A stretch of DNA of 64,000 nucleotides from Callaeas wilsoni (GCA_013398955.1 VWPU01012691.1:1-64000), one strand, 5' to 3'; shown: positions 26,780 through 39,804, counted from the first letter of the stretch. Made by a program: numbers and translations. The notes: generated from the sequence alone by a model not told the origin.

Positions 26780-27545
26780 CTTACAAAGCGAGATGATTGA
26801 CAGCCATTACAGTGCTATACCTTGCCTTTTGAGCGAGAAAAAATGTGTAACTGAAGAGAATTGGAAAAATTAGCTATGAAAATCATGAAACTCACACTTG
26901 ATTACTATTGGCTCAAACAATATTTCTTTTCATCATGTGTAATCATGTGCTAAAATCCCTGCCCCATTAAATAAGAGAGACTATATAAAAACACACATTT
27001 ATCCAGCATGAAAATTCAACTCTGCTTAGAGCTCTGCTGGTGTCTAAGTGAATTTATACTGATGACTCCAATGGCTTATCAGATCAGAATTGGCATTTTG
27101 TCCTTGTCTTCATGTTTCTGACCATGTTATCTATTTTTCATAATTGTAAACTATTACTTCACTTCTACATCCAGCACAAAGACTATTATATTTTTCTGGA
27201 GAAAATATTTTTTTTGCTCTTTTTCTCTGTTTTTGGTTTTGTTATGTTTTTGAGTTTTTTTTAACTTGATGCATTGTTTTCAAGAGCTCTGGTTAGCACA
27301 TCATATAACAAACCCAGCTCATTATTATGCATTATCTACTGCTGCTTGCTGCAATGCAATATTTACACTTTGGCATTAAGGCAGGAGACGGCCCTCGTTA
27401 TGGAGCACAGCCACTGCTGATAGATCGACACAACGGCTTTTCAGAAACATGAAGAATTGAAAATGGTTCATCTGGGGATTGCAAGTGCTATGAATTCTTT
27501 ATATCTAACAGTTGGCCTGCACTGACCCAAAGGATATTAGATTTC
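26780..27545. promoter_or_regulatory. Candidate conserved non-coding block
   Basis: Unique sequence without repeat signatures. It has a TATA-like TATATAAAA at 26982-26990 and the palindrome-centred ATTATGCATTAT at 27324-27335, the type of site bound by POU and related homeodomain proteins. Repeat-free AT-rich blocks of this kind in gene deserts are often developmental enhancers, but conservation cannot be seen from one sequence. Confidence 0.2.
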
Positions 27546-27585
27546 TTAGGAGCAAACGTGCCCTGCTGAAATGTACTTAAAAAGC

Positions 27586-28190
27586 TCGATCTCAGCGTCC
27601 TGCAGTGGCTGCCCCCCATCATCCCTGGCTTTTGCCAGACAGAGCTTCCTCTCCCTCTGTGCAACCCTTGCTCCCTGCCTCACACCTCCTGCTGGTTTCC
27701 TTACGTCTCCGTGTTGGCATTCTGCAGGCAGCGGGCGGGAGCGCGGCGGGGTAAGCGAGTGCACCATTAGGAGCTGGAGGAGGTTGCTCCCGAGCCTGGA
27801 TTTTATTGCCATGTCACTTGGATTGTTTTTACAGCTGGCAGGCCAGAGTGACCTTTGGCTGCCTCTTCTCATTTCTGCTGGCTCCTTCCCCATGAGTCCG
27901 CGTCAAATCTGCTTCTCTTGCGGTCTTTTAAAGGGCTGCTCTGCCATCGCTGCTGCCTACGGAGCAGGAGGCTCTGACCTCAGACTGGGAAGCTGTTGGG
28001 GGAAGGGGAATGCTGAACGGCCCAGCATTTATCGTGTCTTGCTGCTCCAACAGCATCAGGACTGAGCCAGGTGTAACCTGCTGCTGCTGGGTGGGACAGC
28101 CGAGAGTCACCGAGGGGCAGGAAAGCACAGCAGGTACCAAACGGGGACAGGAGCCAGCACTGACGTGACACCTGCCTTGCCCAAAGCACA
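27586..28190. promoter_or_regulatory. Loose CpG-rich cluster, candidate promoter or enhancer
   Basis: I count roughly 20 CpG dinucleotides here, against very few in the flanks. They are densest at about 27728-27760 (CGGGCGGGAGCGCGGCGGGG). On the plus strand GGG|GTAAGCG there reads as a fair splice donor, and TTGTTTTTACAG about 80 bp later as an acceptor. The segment GAGTGACCTTTGGCTGCC just downstream contains a nuclear-receptor-type half site. A promoter of a non-coding RNA or an enhancer are both possible. The open frames across it are not convincing. Confidence 0.25.
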
Positions 28191-28854
28191 AGGCAAAATC
28201 CCCTTGTCATGCTAATGAGACATTTCTCTAATAATTGCCCTTTGAGGATCCCAAGGCACTTTTCCTGTAAAAACTGAGGATCACGGTATCATTTTGCAGG
28301 AAGTATCAGTAGCATCCCAATTTCTCTTTTCTTTTGAGACAGATCAGTTGACTGATGTCACTGTTGGTCAGTCAGTGCTTGCCACTTACGATCATCTAAG
28401 CACTGGACAATGCTGCTACCCCTGAAGTTTTTCCCACTTTCTCTTTGCATCTTTCTACATTTTGTGTCCCCAAAACATCCCAACCTCTCTGTTTGCAGAA
28501 GACCCTTCACAGAGGCAGAAAGGAGGACAGAATTTTGTTTTCTTTCTTCCACCTAGACTCTAGTAAATCTTTTGTTCCAGCCAACTCGTGATGAATTTAG
28601 AGACCTGCACAGGTGGAAAGTAAACTTTATGTGCATTGCACTGGCCTGTGACACCATGACCCAAACTCAGGCCTTGCCTGCCTGCCTGGCTCTGCCAGCA
28701 TGGCTCCTGTCCTTCCCCCCATTTCAATGACATTTCAGATAGGGAGAAGGAGAGAGCGGGATTTGGGGAGATGAAAACTGTCTGTTAATTGAGACAATTT
28801 TTAATTAAACTGTGCATTTCACTAACTGCTCTGCTCAAAGAGCTTTATTGTAGT

Positions 28855-28868
28855 GTTGCTGTGGCAAC
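28855..28868. promoter_or_regulatory. X-box-like motif (RFX-type)
   Basis: GTTGCTGTGGCAAC differs at two positions from the ideal RFX palindrome GTTGCCATGGCAAC and keeps both half sites at the right spacing. It sits in a repeat-free AT-rich block (28780-28960) with several TTAATT-type motifs. RFX factors act on ciliary and immune genes; which gene this could serve is unknown. Confidence 0.3.
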
Positions 28869-31373
28869 CTTAATTTTGAGCATCCTGACATGTGACTAAA
28901 ATCTAAGATTTAAATGTTTCATTAACAAAGAGAGATTCTCATTGTGGTGTTTTTTATCTTTTTCTTTACTTTTCATGGGCATCCACCAAAAACACTGATC
29001 CTGAAGACTGAGGATCAGAGTGCCACCTCAGATTTCAGTCACTGAGGGAAAGGATGGAGAGAAACAGCCGTGCAGATGACTGAAAGCCTATTGGGGAGAG
29101 ATATCCTTTTCCTGACTTACAAGTGCCTGCCCCCTCTCCCCCTTGCCCCGCGTCTTCCCGCTCCCCAAGGATGCTCTACCAATCAGACTTAGTAGCTTAA
29201 AAGGCCATAAAGGGAAAAAAATGTCAGGTGTGAGCTGCTCTGCTCAGCATGACAGGAGTTCAGATAAGAACACAAAAAATACCACATGGGGTTAGACATA
29301 AGGTTCATTTAGCCTGCTAACCTTTGCCTGGCAACAGCAAGTAGCAAATGCTTAGGATATGTATAGACTTGACCTTTCTCTCACAGACCCTCCCAGCTCC
29401 TGATAACCACTACTTAGATGTGTCCTTGCAAATCTCCCTCAAATGGTGGTTTTTCCTAGTAAAGACCTTCTGGGCTAGGAGAGGCATATCCTTTCCTCTT
29501 TCTTTTTTCCCCCCGAATAAGTGGCCACACTTTATCCTTTGAGGAAAAAAATGATTGCTGCTTGTATTATGATGGACTGGGATCAAAGATTCAGGGCAGC
29601 CCTGTAGGCAAACAATGAAACAGAGGCATCCTAGCGTTAAGGCAAGATGCTTTCTCCTTTCTTTTCTTCTTTCTGTGCCTTTTAAGAAAGAAAAATTGGG
29701 TACAGGCCGTAATATATGTTCCTGTATAGAGATGGGGATCTGTCCTGGCATGTCCTTCTCTTTTCCCCATTAATTGTCATAACAGTTTCACCCTGGAAAG
29801 CTGGGGTCACATCATCATCTCTGGTTCTACCTACCAAGAGAAATGAATAGAAAAAGAGTCTCTTGTAGAGGTAAATTTCTGTCAGACAACAATCCTGAAA
29901 TAATACTCCTTGACTCTTCATATCTCTTAATTTCTCTCAAGCACAGTTTTAAGTTATTTAGGAATATGATACAGTGGAAAGGTGTTATGTATTAAAGAGT
30001 GGACTTATCCAGAAAAAGGAGGTTTACATTAATAGAACGTTTATCTCATCCCTTACAAAGCTGGATTTCTTCTTTCCTCCATCCAGCAATGGCTGTTCAT
30101 TCAGTTCTCAGTTTTCCCTTTTCTTTTTCAGGAAAAAAGATGAAAACTCAGAGGACATCTAAGCATTTGTGCAACATAGGAGCAACACATCATTTCCTGA
30201 CCTGCTGGACAATTAGTTTATGCCCTGAAGTGTGATACTTGATTACCATTCCTTACAGATTTAGTTTGTGGTGTTAATAGCCGTAAAATTATTGAGTTTC
30301 CTATTAGATGCAGTCACAGAATTTGTCTCAATGATTTCCAGTTGCAGGGAATTATCCAGATATGCTTCTTGGTGTGTTCCAAACTTGCTTTCTTTTGCCT
30401 TCCCAGAACCATTCATTCATCAGGACTGTAACAAGAAGAGAGAAAATTTACTGTAACATGAATAACTTTGAACAGCTCAAACACAGCAAGATTGCTTGTT
30501 TACTTATCTTCTCTCTACTATAATCTGTATGTTTATTTTGAAACCCTCACATTAAGAGATTGATGAGAACTGTAAGTTCAGATGTATTTTACAGGTTTTC
30601 TCAATTCTGAATTGGACAAAACCTTATAAAATATTAATGACTGTACACACATACAGAAGATAAACTTTGGTAAATGTAACTATTTCATACAATGTCTCCT
30701 GCGAGTCTGGAGGATGCAAAGGTTAGAAAAAAAATATTAGGAGAAATAGGAGGGTTTTTATTAAAGAAGAGATCTTAAAAAGGGATGTGACATTTATTAT
30801 TTTAACTCTATATTTAGGACATATTCTCTTGAAAACCATCTCTTTTCTCATTCTATTTAACTAATTATAGACTAAATTTACACTTTTTAAAAAGTGAGAT
30901 TTTCCTTATACTTTTTTCCCAGCAGATCAACCTTTTCAAAATTAGAGTTTAAAATTTCCCCAGTACGTTCTCTTCCCTTTTCTGAGTACTTTACCTTCAA
31001 GATTTTTAATATAGCTAAATAACAATGTCAAAGCTCTGTAGACAATGATTCAAGAGAAAAGTAAATAATTATAAGATAAGGACTAAATGAAGAAAAAAAA
31101 AACCGAAACAGTGTTTCAATATGTTCACAATTTTCTTCAGCAGAGTTAATGGAAAATATTCTCCAGGTTGAGAAATTAAAATTGCTCCCAGATTTTAAAT
31201 CTTTTCATGCTGGAGCAATGGAAAGGGTCAAAACATTTGTTTTGGATACCTTAATGCCCAAGTAAAAAGCTCCCAGCCTCAGCTTGTCTTATTGTTAATT
31301 ACTGCTTAGAACATAATAATGCAAGTCTCCTACAGGATAAATAAACTGGGCTTGTCCAGAGGAAACAGCACAG

Positions 31374-31712
31374 AGTCACAGAATGGTTTGGGTTGGGAGG
31401 AACCCTAAAAGTCATCTAGCTTTTACCTCTCTGCCTTGGGCAGGGACACCTTCCACTCTCCCAGGGTGCTCCAAGCCCTGTCCACCCTGGCCTTGGACAC
31501 TTCCAGGGATCCAGGGGCAGCCACAGCTTCTGTGGACAACCTGTGCCAGGGCCTCTCCATCCTCCCAGTAAAGAATTTTTTCATAATATCTAATCTAAAT
31601 CTGCACTCTTTTAATTTAAAGCCATTCACCCTTTTCCTATCCATCCACACCCTTGTAAAAAGTCCCTCTCCAGCTTTCCTGCAGGCCCTCTTTAGGCAGT
31701 GGTATAAAGATT
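31374..31712 (-). mobile_element. CR1 LINE, 3' fragment, antisense
   Basis: The plus strand reads as the reverse complement of a CR1 3' end: 'GTCACAGAATGGTTTGGGTT', 'GGGCAGGGACACCTTCCACT', 'CCAGGGTGCTCCAAGCCC', 'CCTGGCCTTGGACACTTCC', 'AACCTGTGCCAGGGCCTC', 'AGTAAAGAATTTTTTCATAA', and 'AAAAAGTCCCTCTCCAGC'. It is the least diverged CR1 in the window. The 5' end is truncated near 31712, and only non-coding 3' sequence plus the end of the second reading frame region would be present. Open frames inside it are not host genes. Confidence 0.95.
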
Positions 31713-33119
31713 TCATTCTTTCATTTCATTCGAGATGAAGTGGTACCTCTCAAGCAAAAAAAGGCTTCAGTGCAGCCAAATTCCTTGATTGTGGGTAAAA
31801 GAAAGAAAAAAAAATCAAAAGAAAACTTGTCACATAGTTAAGCAGTTCATCCATGTCTTCACATTTTTGGATGTGATGTGCACGTGGACTGTTTTCTGCC
31901 ATGGGATTCTGTAGTGTACATCCTTGTTTGAAAACAATCTTAAAAGTAAAATATGAAATCTTTCACATCATCCCCTAAGCAAGGATTGAAAGAAGAAAAC
32001 CAAATGTAAGTTGGACAAAATCACTCTCCAATATCTGTCTTAAATAATCCATGCCTTAAGCTCTGTAGCCATTAAAGAACAAATAGTTCTTGCTCTTCGG
32101 AGATCGGAGGTGCAAAAAGAAGTCCTTTTATTTAGGGAAAAAATGTATTATGGAAGACAATAAGCATGTTTTTTACATTATACTACCAAAATATGGGTTT
32201 TCACTTTTTCGCTTTTTCAAAGTTTGCATCCCCTCTACAAATATTTTCAATTACTTCACATACTTTCAAATATATGAGAGTTTTTTCCCTCCTTTTTGTG
32301 ATTTTGTTAGATTTAATGCAGTTTAACTGCATTTTATCCACCAGAGGTGGGAATTAAATAATTTCTCAGAGATGTAGGGGAAGCTGGAACTTTCCCCAGT
32401 TGTCTGCCTTCTTTCTTTTTTCTGCATGTCTCAGAGTTTTGACATTTTCCCTGGTGACGGTTGCTATGCTATTCCTCAGCACACTGGCTGGGGATCCTTG
32501 CAATGCCTAAGGTGCTAAGGCATGTTTTGTACAGAAAATCATCTTTTTTTTATTTCTCTTTTTTTTTTAAAGGTTTCTTGTAACAGGACATCAGTTAGAA
32601 TTTCTCTCCTTGAGATGATGCCAAACTTCTCATCAACACACTGCAGAGTCAAAGGCATAGAAAGTTGCTAATGACCAAAGACATTTTGTGCAGAGACTCC
32701 CTGCCTGTTCTCTTCAAGAGGGACGTAAGATTCACCAGGTTCAATTAAATGCCTGATTTATTACAGCTGATATCTCCCTTCTGGGCAGGGTTGCACAAGG
32801 CAGGAGAAATCTTTGAATTTCCCCAATAACCAAGTGTGCCACTCCCAGAGGCATGAGGGTGTGTGTGAATATTGTCTTCCTAATAGCCTGCAAACCCAGT
32901 TTAACACCTGACATCTGACATCCCAAAATCGTCTTATGCAAAGTATAAATCAGAGATTTTTTTTTCTCCTTTTGCAGTTCCATTTAACTGTGAATTCCAC
33001 TTGTATGTGCAAATAGCAAGACAAAAAAACCTCTTTTCACAGGTGGCCCCTTATCACTTGTCATTCGTCTTCTCTCCCAGCTCAACCTGTTTGGTGAGCA
33101 CCTGAATTGCCTTATGAAA

Positions 33120-33138
33120 AAATAATAATAATAATAAA
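33120..33138. repeat. (AAT)n microsatellite
   Basis: About six AAT units within an A-rich tract that continues to 33150. Confidence 0.9.
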
Positions 33139-33464
33139 AATTAAAAAAAAGGAAGCAGCACAGTTTGTCCTGGTTTTTGTGAACTCTGGCAGGCTCAGGC
33201 CTCCGGGAGGAGTTGTGGGCAGGTAAAATTGACAGCAGGCTATAGCTGAGTGCGTGGCTGCTGCCAGCAGCAGCTCCCCCCAGGCCTGACACACGTTGTC
33301 ACCCTTTGTTGCAGCAGCAATAAAGGATGCACGGGCTGGTGGGGCCATGGAGGAGAGATCCTTCCCGAGCACGCACCAAGGAGGGCACATTGAGAGCCCC
33401 ATGTTTGGTTAAAGCCCAGCACCAACTTCTATTCCTCAGTCAAGCTGTATGAAAAATTGATTTA

Positions 33465-33484
33465 TTTTTTTTTTTTTTTTTTTT
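33465..33484. repeat. Poly(T) tract, 20 bases
   Basis: Uninterrupted T run followed by AT-rich sequence. No adjoining gene-like sequence suggests a processed copy. Confidence 0.95.
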
Positions 33485-36400
33485 AATTTGTATTTTTATT
33501 TTAGAGTTAGCTGCCAAATTGGGAAAAACACTGGTGGTAGTAACAGAACAAAAAAAACCCAACAATAAAATTTGAGCTAAGTGTAAAACTTGAGGTGGGG
33601 GTGTAGGGGGTGGAGGAGAGAGGGAAGAGTTTTTTGCTGAAATAAGATGTGTTATTTTGCTCAATCCAAAACGAAAATTCTCTTAGAGGCACTTGTAAAC
33701 GGGAAAAAAAAGAAAAAAAATCACCAGGGCAACACCATCAGCCATTGTTTCTTCAATACCTTCAGAAGTTACACATTTAACCCTGGCTGCCAGACATGCC
33801 TGTGTCTGAGGAGGTCTGAACCCGTTTGTACCTTTGGTCATGCTGCGAGCTCACACGGCTCTATGTGAGCCTCACAATATCCCACAGTATCTCATTGTTC
33901 AACCAAAAGCCCAAATTTGCTAAGGTAGCTAAACAAAAAAGAAGCAAACAGAAATCAAAAGTAGGAGTTATCATAAATTGTTTATCTAGGGTTAGTTTTC
34001 AACTAGAGAGGACAGGAAAGAAAGGAAATTAATTTTTCTCTTTAAGCATGCAGTTTTTCATTTGCTACCTTTTATCCCACCTTTATTTTTGTTTCATCTG
34101 AACAGGATTTCTCCATATGTCTAGAGTGGTGAACTTGATTTAAAGTTAAATTTTCCAAACTGCATATAAAAATATTAATTGTTGTAGGCAGCCTGCTTCC
34201 AGAACCCAGGCTCTGATAATCCTGTCCCCTCTGTCATTATCCCTGACTGATGAACGTCTCTGCCTGGTGTTTAGATATTCCTGTTTGGATGTCACTCTAT
34301 TTAATTGATATATAAAAGCACAGAAATGATCCCAGGGAAAGCCCATCCTGAGAAGAGCATCAGTGAAGGCATTTGACATGAGTTCACATAAGGCCTTTGC
34401 CTTGGTTTGCCACGTGCTCCTTGTTCTGGGTTTCCACCATCTGCAGTGAATCTGCCCCACTAGGGTGTAACATTTAAAACTGGGCCAGGTCATCATTTTT
34501 GTCATTATGAAGTGAGATAATAATTGCACTGCTCTGTATTGCATAGAAATATGTTGAAGTAGAAATTATAAGAAATGCTATTCTGAGCAACTGTGGAATA
34601 TTTCTTTGAATTCTATACTTGATGGTTGGCTGGAGCTTTTCCCTCTCTTTCTTTTTTTTTAATAAGGATCATGATATCAGTTTCTATTTATAGTTTAAAT
34701 CTATAATCTGAAAGAAGTTGTTTATATAGAAGTTAATGCAGATAGATTTTTTTTTTAGCTATCATACCATGAAGTTTGTGTTGTATCTAAGATAAAAAAG
34801 ATTATAAATATATCATCTGTTCTACAGATCTGGATTTTTTCATTGATTTCCAGTGTTGTTTCAGTAACAAACATCATTCCATTACACTTTGTCAGGAACC
34901 TTTGAGTATGATCTTCATTTATTTTAGACACTAAAGACAGAATCAGAATCAACAACCTACCAAATGAAATCTCTGAAAAACCTGCAAACCAGCACATCCA
35001 TTTCCGTGAACACATCCAAAACACATCATGAAAAATTGTGTTATCCAGCCATGTCCTTGGACAGTAATATTTTTACTTTGAGGAGAACACTCATGATACC
35101 TACCTAAATAATTAAAAGAGGAATTTTATTCAATGAGGCACTTTTCCAGGGGAATAGATTCTCCTAAAAGAAACATTCAAATACATCACAAGAATTACTT
35201 CCACACGTCACAGGCACAATGTGTTACAGGCCATCCTGCCCTGGAAACTGTGGGGAAATTGATGAACAATATGATTAAGTGACTTGTTTAATTATACGTT
35301 AAATTTGTATGGGTAGATCATATCTGCTCAGAGCTCTTCCAACCATTCAAAACGTGCAAACCTCTAAACTCATCAGAAAAAAACCTCCCTGTAGGCCACA
35401 AACATGACAAAGGGATTTAGATCATAGCCGAGGAAGAAGTTTAAACTGTACTAAAGCATCTTCACTCCAACCACAGTAAATATTTCCACAGCGGATTCAT
35501 AAAGCCTTTAGTCTTTCATTTGTCTTTTTGCAGAACATATTACACTTCATGAATTTCACCAAATGTCTTACTTGTGAAATGAAAACACAAGAATGAGCCA
35601 TGCAGACAATAAATAATGGACAAAACCACCTCTGGTCAGGGAGATTAAATCTCCTCCAAAACAGTTACTACTATTTCAATCATGAGAAGAAAAAAATCCT
35701 TAAAAAACCTTCTTAAGTTCAGTCTGAGAACTAAAACTCATGTCCTGATTGATTACCAAAAGCCTGGCTTAAATCAGCCATGACTTTGTGATACCTTATA
35801 ATATTTCTCCCACTGGCCATCAATATCCATGTATTCCTGGACAACATTCCTTCCATTCCTTGGTACCAATCACCTTTTCCAGAGTTATAACCTGATACTT
35901 ATTTAATTAAGCTAATAATTTGGTTTTAGTTTTAATTCAGCTTTAAAACCCACTTCTTTGTGTTCAAAAACATGCTTAGCTTTTTGTCTGCATTAGTCAA
36001 ATAAAATGTTGTTATCTTTACTTATAACTCTATGATTAAAAATTTTGCAAATATCCTACTTTTTAAAAAAATGTTAATTCTTCTGATTCATTATTTTGTC
36101 CTTTTGATGCATGAACTTTTTTTCAGTAAAGCAACTCCAAAAAGTTTTAAAAAAATACCTGGTGAAACCCCTAATTCTGCCTATAATTCTTTTTCAGATT
36201 CACCTGAAAGTCGACATCTTTCTCTAGTTTTTTCATTCATAGAGACAATTTTAGAAAGAAACTTTAAGCAAAATCCATTTTTTTTTGAGAAGGAATGTAT
36301 ATTTTTTTCTAAAGTACTTATGGAAAATTTCAGGATCTACAGGATGCCTTAAAGTAATTATCAAATGATGTCCAGAAAGGTCAGTGGCCAATATGTAATT

Positions 36401-37436
36401 AAAGGTGATGATTAAGAGTAGGGATGTTTAACTTCACCATGATTCCTATCACCTTCTTTAGCCAACAGCACTGCAGTGCAGGCGTTTCAATGTTTGCCAA
36501 GACGACTCCTGCTCTGACCCTGAACTTTTTTAGATGTGTTAGACTCTTAGCTGAGATCAATCCAGCTGTCAATATATTATTATTGGAGTGAGGAAGCTGG
36601 GTAGAAAATGAACTAGAGAAACCATGGGAAGACCCAGCAATGCTTAGATTAGGTGTCTCCTTGTTGATAAGCTTTCAATTTCTAAATCCAAATTTCCTAG
36701 CAGAGACTGATTGTATGAGATTCCATGCCCAGGATCTCCACATACGGTGCAGAGACTAAATATCAAAGGTCTCTGAACTGTGATATTTACCCACAGTGTA
36801 CATGTCATTAACAAGTAGATACGAAAAGATTGATCTTGGCTCTGACTTTAAGAAAAGATCTGACAGTCTGTGTGTGTACAAATTTTGTTACCAGCAGAAG
36901 TATTATCCTTGTAAAATGCTGGAGCTTCCAATTTAGAGCCACATGCGTTCATATTAATTCTGATCATAGCAAATTGTTTCAGATTGACCAAATTGTTGCT
37001 GTTGCTCTTTTGCTTATGATCATACTTTGTTTTGGATCATATGAAATGTTTTTGTAAGAAATAGCTTTTCTAAGCTATTTTTCAGTAGCAATTGTGCCAA
37101 TCGAGGCTAAAGCCTTAAAAGATATCTCTAAGTGGACGCATTGTTGAACAGTCTAATCACTCACATACCATCTGCAGTTACTTGTAGCTCCAATTCTTGC
37201 CCATTTCTGCCTGATTCAGAGCAGCAATATGAAATTGAGTGGCTTGCTTGAAAAATATGGGTGTTACTGCGTTTGGGTCAAGTGATAGCATGCATAATAT
37301 TAAAATCCCAGTCCTTTCTGAAAACTCTATGTTTTTTATGAGTAACAGTAAGTCCTCAGTCCTTCTAGAGAGGTCACCCACCTGCAGTTCAATGGCAAAT
37401 TTTGGTTTCACTCTCTGATTCGTGTCCACTAAACTA

Positions 37437-37650
37437 TTTTCACAAGAGGATAATTTCTTCACTAGAAAGGTGGTCAAGCATTGGAATAGGCTGCCCATGT
37501 GCAATCACAATCCCTGGAAATGTTAAAAAAACGTACAGATGTGGCACTTGGAGACATGGGGGACAGTGGACCATGTAGTATGAATTAATGATGGGACTCA
37601 ATGATCTTATAGGTCTTTTTGGTCCTTAATGATTCCATGATTCTATGATT
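37437..37650 (+). mobile_element. CR1 LINE, 3' fragment
   Basis: The sequence follows the CR1 3' region: 'GAAAGGTGGTCAAGCATTGG', 'AATAGGCTGCCCATG', 'CAATCCCTGGAAATGTT', 'GATGTGGCACTTGGAGACAT', 'GACTCAATGATCTTATAGGT', 'CCTTAATG', then the tail ATTCCATG-ATTCTATG-ATT at about 37631-37650. The octamer tail fixes the 3' end. The 5' truncation is near 37437. No coding potential remains. Confidence 0.9.
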
Positions 37651-39804
37651 TCCACATCAGCAATGGAGAGAAAATAATCTCAGAAACCCTGAAAAGATAC
37701 TGCTGGGAAACCCTTACTGACATGATCACCATTCCAGTTTATCACATAGATCCCTTTCCCAAAAGGCTGCTGCTTTTTCACAAGCACCTTCTCCTTCACA
37801 AAGATGACACCACCTCCCACTTTATTAAGTTCCAGAAACTCTGGAGAAAACCACTTGAATGCTTATAAAAAAAATTCCCCCAAGAAAAAAATCTTCATTC
37901 CATTTGATGCAAATTTGAGTATTTGCAAAGTTTTCAATAGATATAAGAGTCACCAAAATTATTTTGCTAAATTTTACTAGGAGTACTAGCAGAGTCAGCC
38001 ATTCCATCTGCTGCCTCCTCGCTCCCCAAACACCTGCACTCAACCTGGCTCCTCTTTGGCTCAAAATCTGCCTGACCCACGCAGGACCTGGGAGGGCAGG
38101 GCTGTGCCCTTAATCACCACATCATCCACTCCACAGTTAACACTTACCTGTTGTGTTGAAAGATTATTTCTTCCTCCTGGGAATCAGAGCTCTTCTACAA
38201 TATGCAATTACTGCAGGCAGGTGTAAAGTTTCAGGTTTTTTGCACTTGGTAGAGTTGCATTTCTTAGTTCTTTGCTCTCCCCAGATTCCCTATGCATTCA
38301 GTCAGGCATTTATAAAGACAAGAGGAGAGTAGTCGAGCTTCTCAGATGGTGTTGTTTTGCAGGTGTGCATATGAGAGTAGAAATAATTATAAAAATTATA
38401 TATACAGAGAATAAAGTATTGCAGATGCGGCTTAGAATACCTTAGAAGAAACACTGGTGAGCAAGAAACACACAACAATTATTGATTTTATTTTATTGAG
38501 TAAGGAAAAATGATGAATTTTCCTCTTCTAGCAGGTGGCAATAGCTTGTTGAATATTGAAATGGATTGAATTTCAAGATATGGCTGGACATTATTATCCT
38601 TTATCACTGTCATATTCAAGCCTGGAAGATTTCATTCACTAAATGAAAACCATATTGGAAGATGCCATTTTATTTGGGAATAGGTTTATACATTCAAAAT
38701 TATCCTTGGCACTCCAGTGTTAATACCCCTCCAGTGACAATTTTAAACATTATCGGTGGAAGATGGAGGGATTAAAACTTCCAAGGATGTCAATCATTTC
38801 AGCAACCCTCTCCCCTGCCTGTGTCATCCACTGTAGGAGCAGAGGCTGCAGATTTTGGTTTTTTGGTTTATGACATACATCTGGAACGGTACACTCCTTA
38901 GTATATTAATTATGCATCTCGATATTTGTCTTGTACAATTATTTTTTTCCTTCAGCTAAAAATAATTTAATCACACATTAAAGTCATGAAAATTCCATCT
39001 CTTTTGCAGACTAGATTCTCCAGATTTATAACCTACTTACTTCACTTCAGTTTGTTTTGAGATTTTGAGATTGGCCTTATTTATTATACAGTCTATAGAG
39101 TAGAATTACTCTAAATCACTCCTGTGGAACCATGGAAATGAAACCTTGGATAGGCAAGAGGATTTTTATGTCTTTTAATTAGAGCTTATGTTGAAACTTC
39201 AAATGCTATGGCAAAATGTTCATTGAACAGCCTTTACTCAAGCTGACTGCAAAGGACAGAACTCCTGCTGTGAAGAGATGAGATGTCACAGCTTTTGAGC
39301 AGTTTTGAATGACAATATCAATATTCAAAATCTTTAGCTGTGACTTAGTCAGGAGCTTTATATGGGAATTCTGTTGCTTTATCCCCATTTTTCCAGCCTG
39401 GCAAGTTGAAGGGAGGTCGGTGTTGGGATTGCTGTACTTGCTCCCTTTCTGCAGCTGCTCCGTGGCAGCACAGCCACGATTTTGTCCAGGATTTACTTAC
39501 AGGCTGTCAATCTAAGGTCAGGCAATGATTAAAACTGGACAAAATTAATCCTCATGCTTCAAGATTCCAGCTAATCCATCATGACTCAGGAAGTTTGGTC
39601 CTCATGCACAATCAGCTCGCAGTGTTTATAGTTCTTCTTTTCTGAAGTATCAAATAATCCATTCTCTGTGTTTGCAGCCACCTGGACATAGCTGTAACCT
39701 GTCTTCCCTCTTGTTCTCGGTCTGCAGCACAGGATTCAGTCTCCTGAAGGCTGGAAATCTTCCATTTAAATGTAGTCTTTGAGCTTAAAATGCTTAATGC
39801 ATGT
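37651..39804. other. Unique sequence, no gene recognised
   Basis: AT-rich apart from a GC-richer part at about 37990-38130. On the minus strand CAG|GTAAGTG at 38141-38150 is a perfect splice donor, but the sequence before it has stop codons in all three frames. No repeats were recognised. Confidence 0.55.

Larger units (their letters stand above)
21926..31373. other. Unique sequence with candidate regulatory blocks, no gene recognised
   Basis: Mainly AT-rich single-copy DNA. Three parts stand out and are listed separately: an AT-rich block with a TATA-like box and a POU-type motif (26780-27545), a CpG-rich block (27586-28190) and an X-box-like motif (28855-28868). Open frames reach 164 codons inside the GC-rich part, where stop codons are rarer by composition. 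No recognisable transposon was seen. Confidence 0.5.
31713..37436. other. AT-rich unique sequence with A/T tracts, no gene recognised
   Basis: Open frames up to 132 codons (34146-34544, minus) are unrecognised. It holds an AAT repeat at 33120-33138, a run of 20 T at 33465-33484 and an A-rich tract at 33704-33720. A GC-richer part lies at 33170-33420. A segment near 32715-32775 looks faintly LTR-like on the minus strand and is treated under findings. Confidence 0.55.

Noticed and set aside
27571..28065. 164-codon open frame, plus strand
   Set aside because: It lies in GC-rich sequence where stops are rare, overlaps several minus-strand frames, and the peptide has no recognisable domain.
31383..31738. 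Overlapping open frames of about 100 codons on both strands
   Set aside because: They are shadows of the CR1 copy at 31374-31712.
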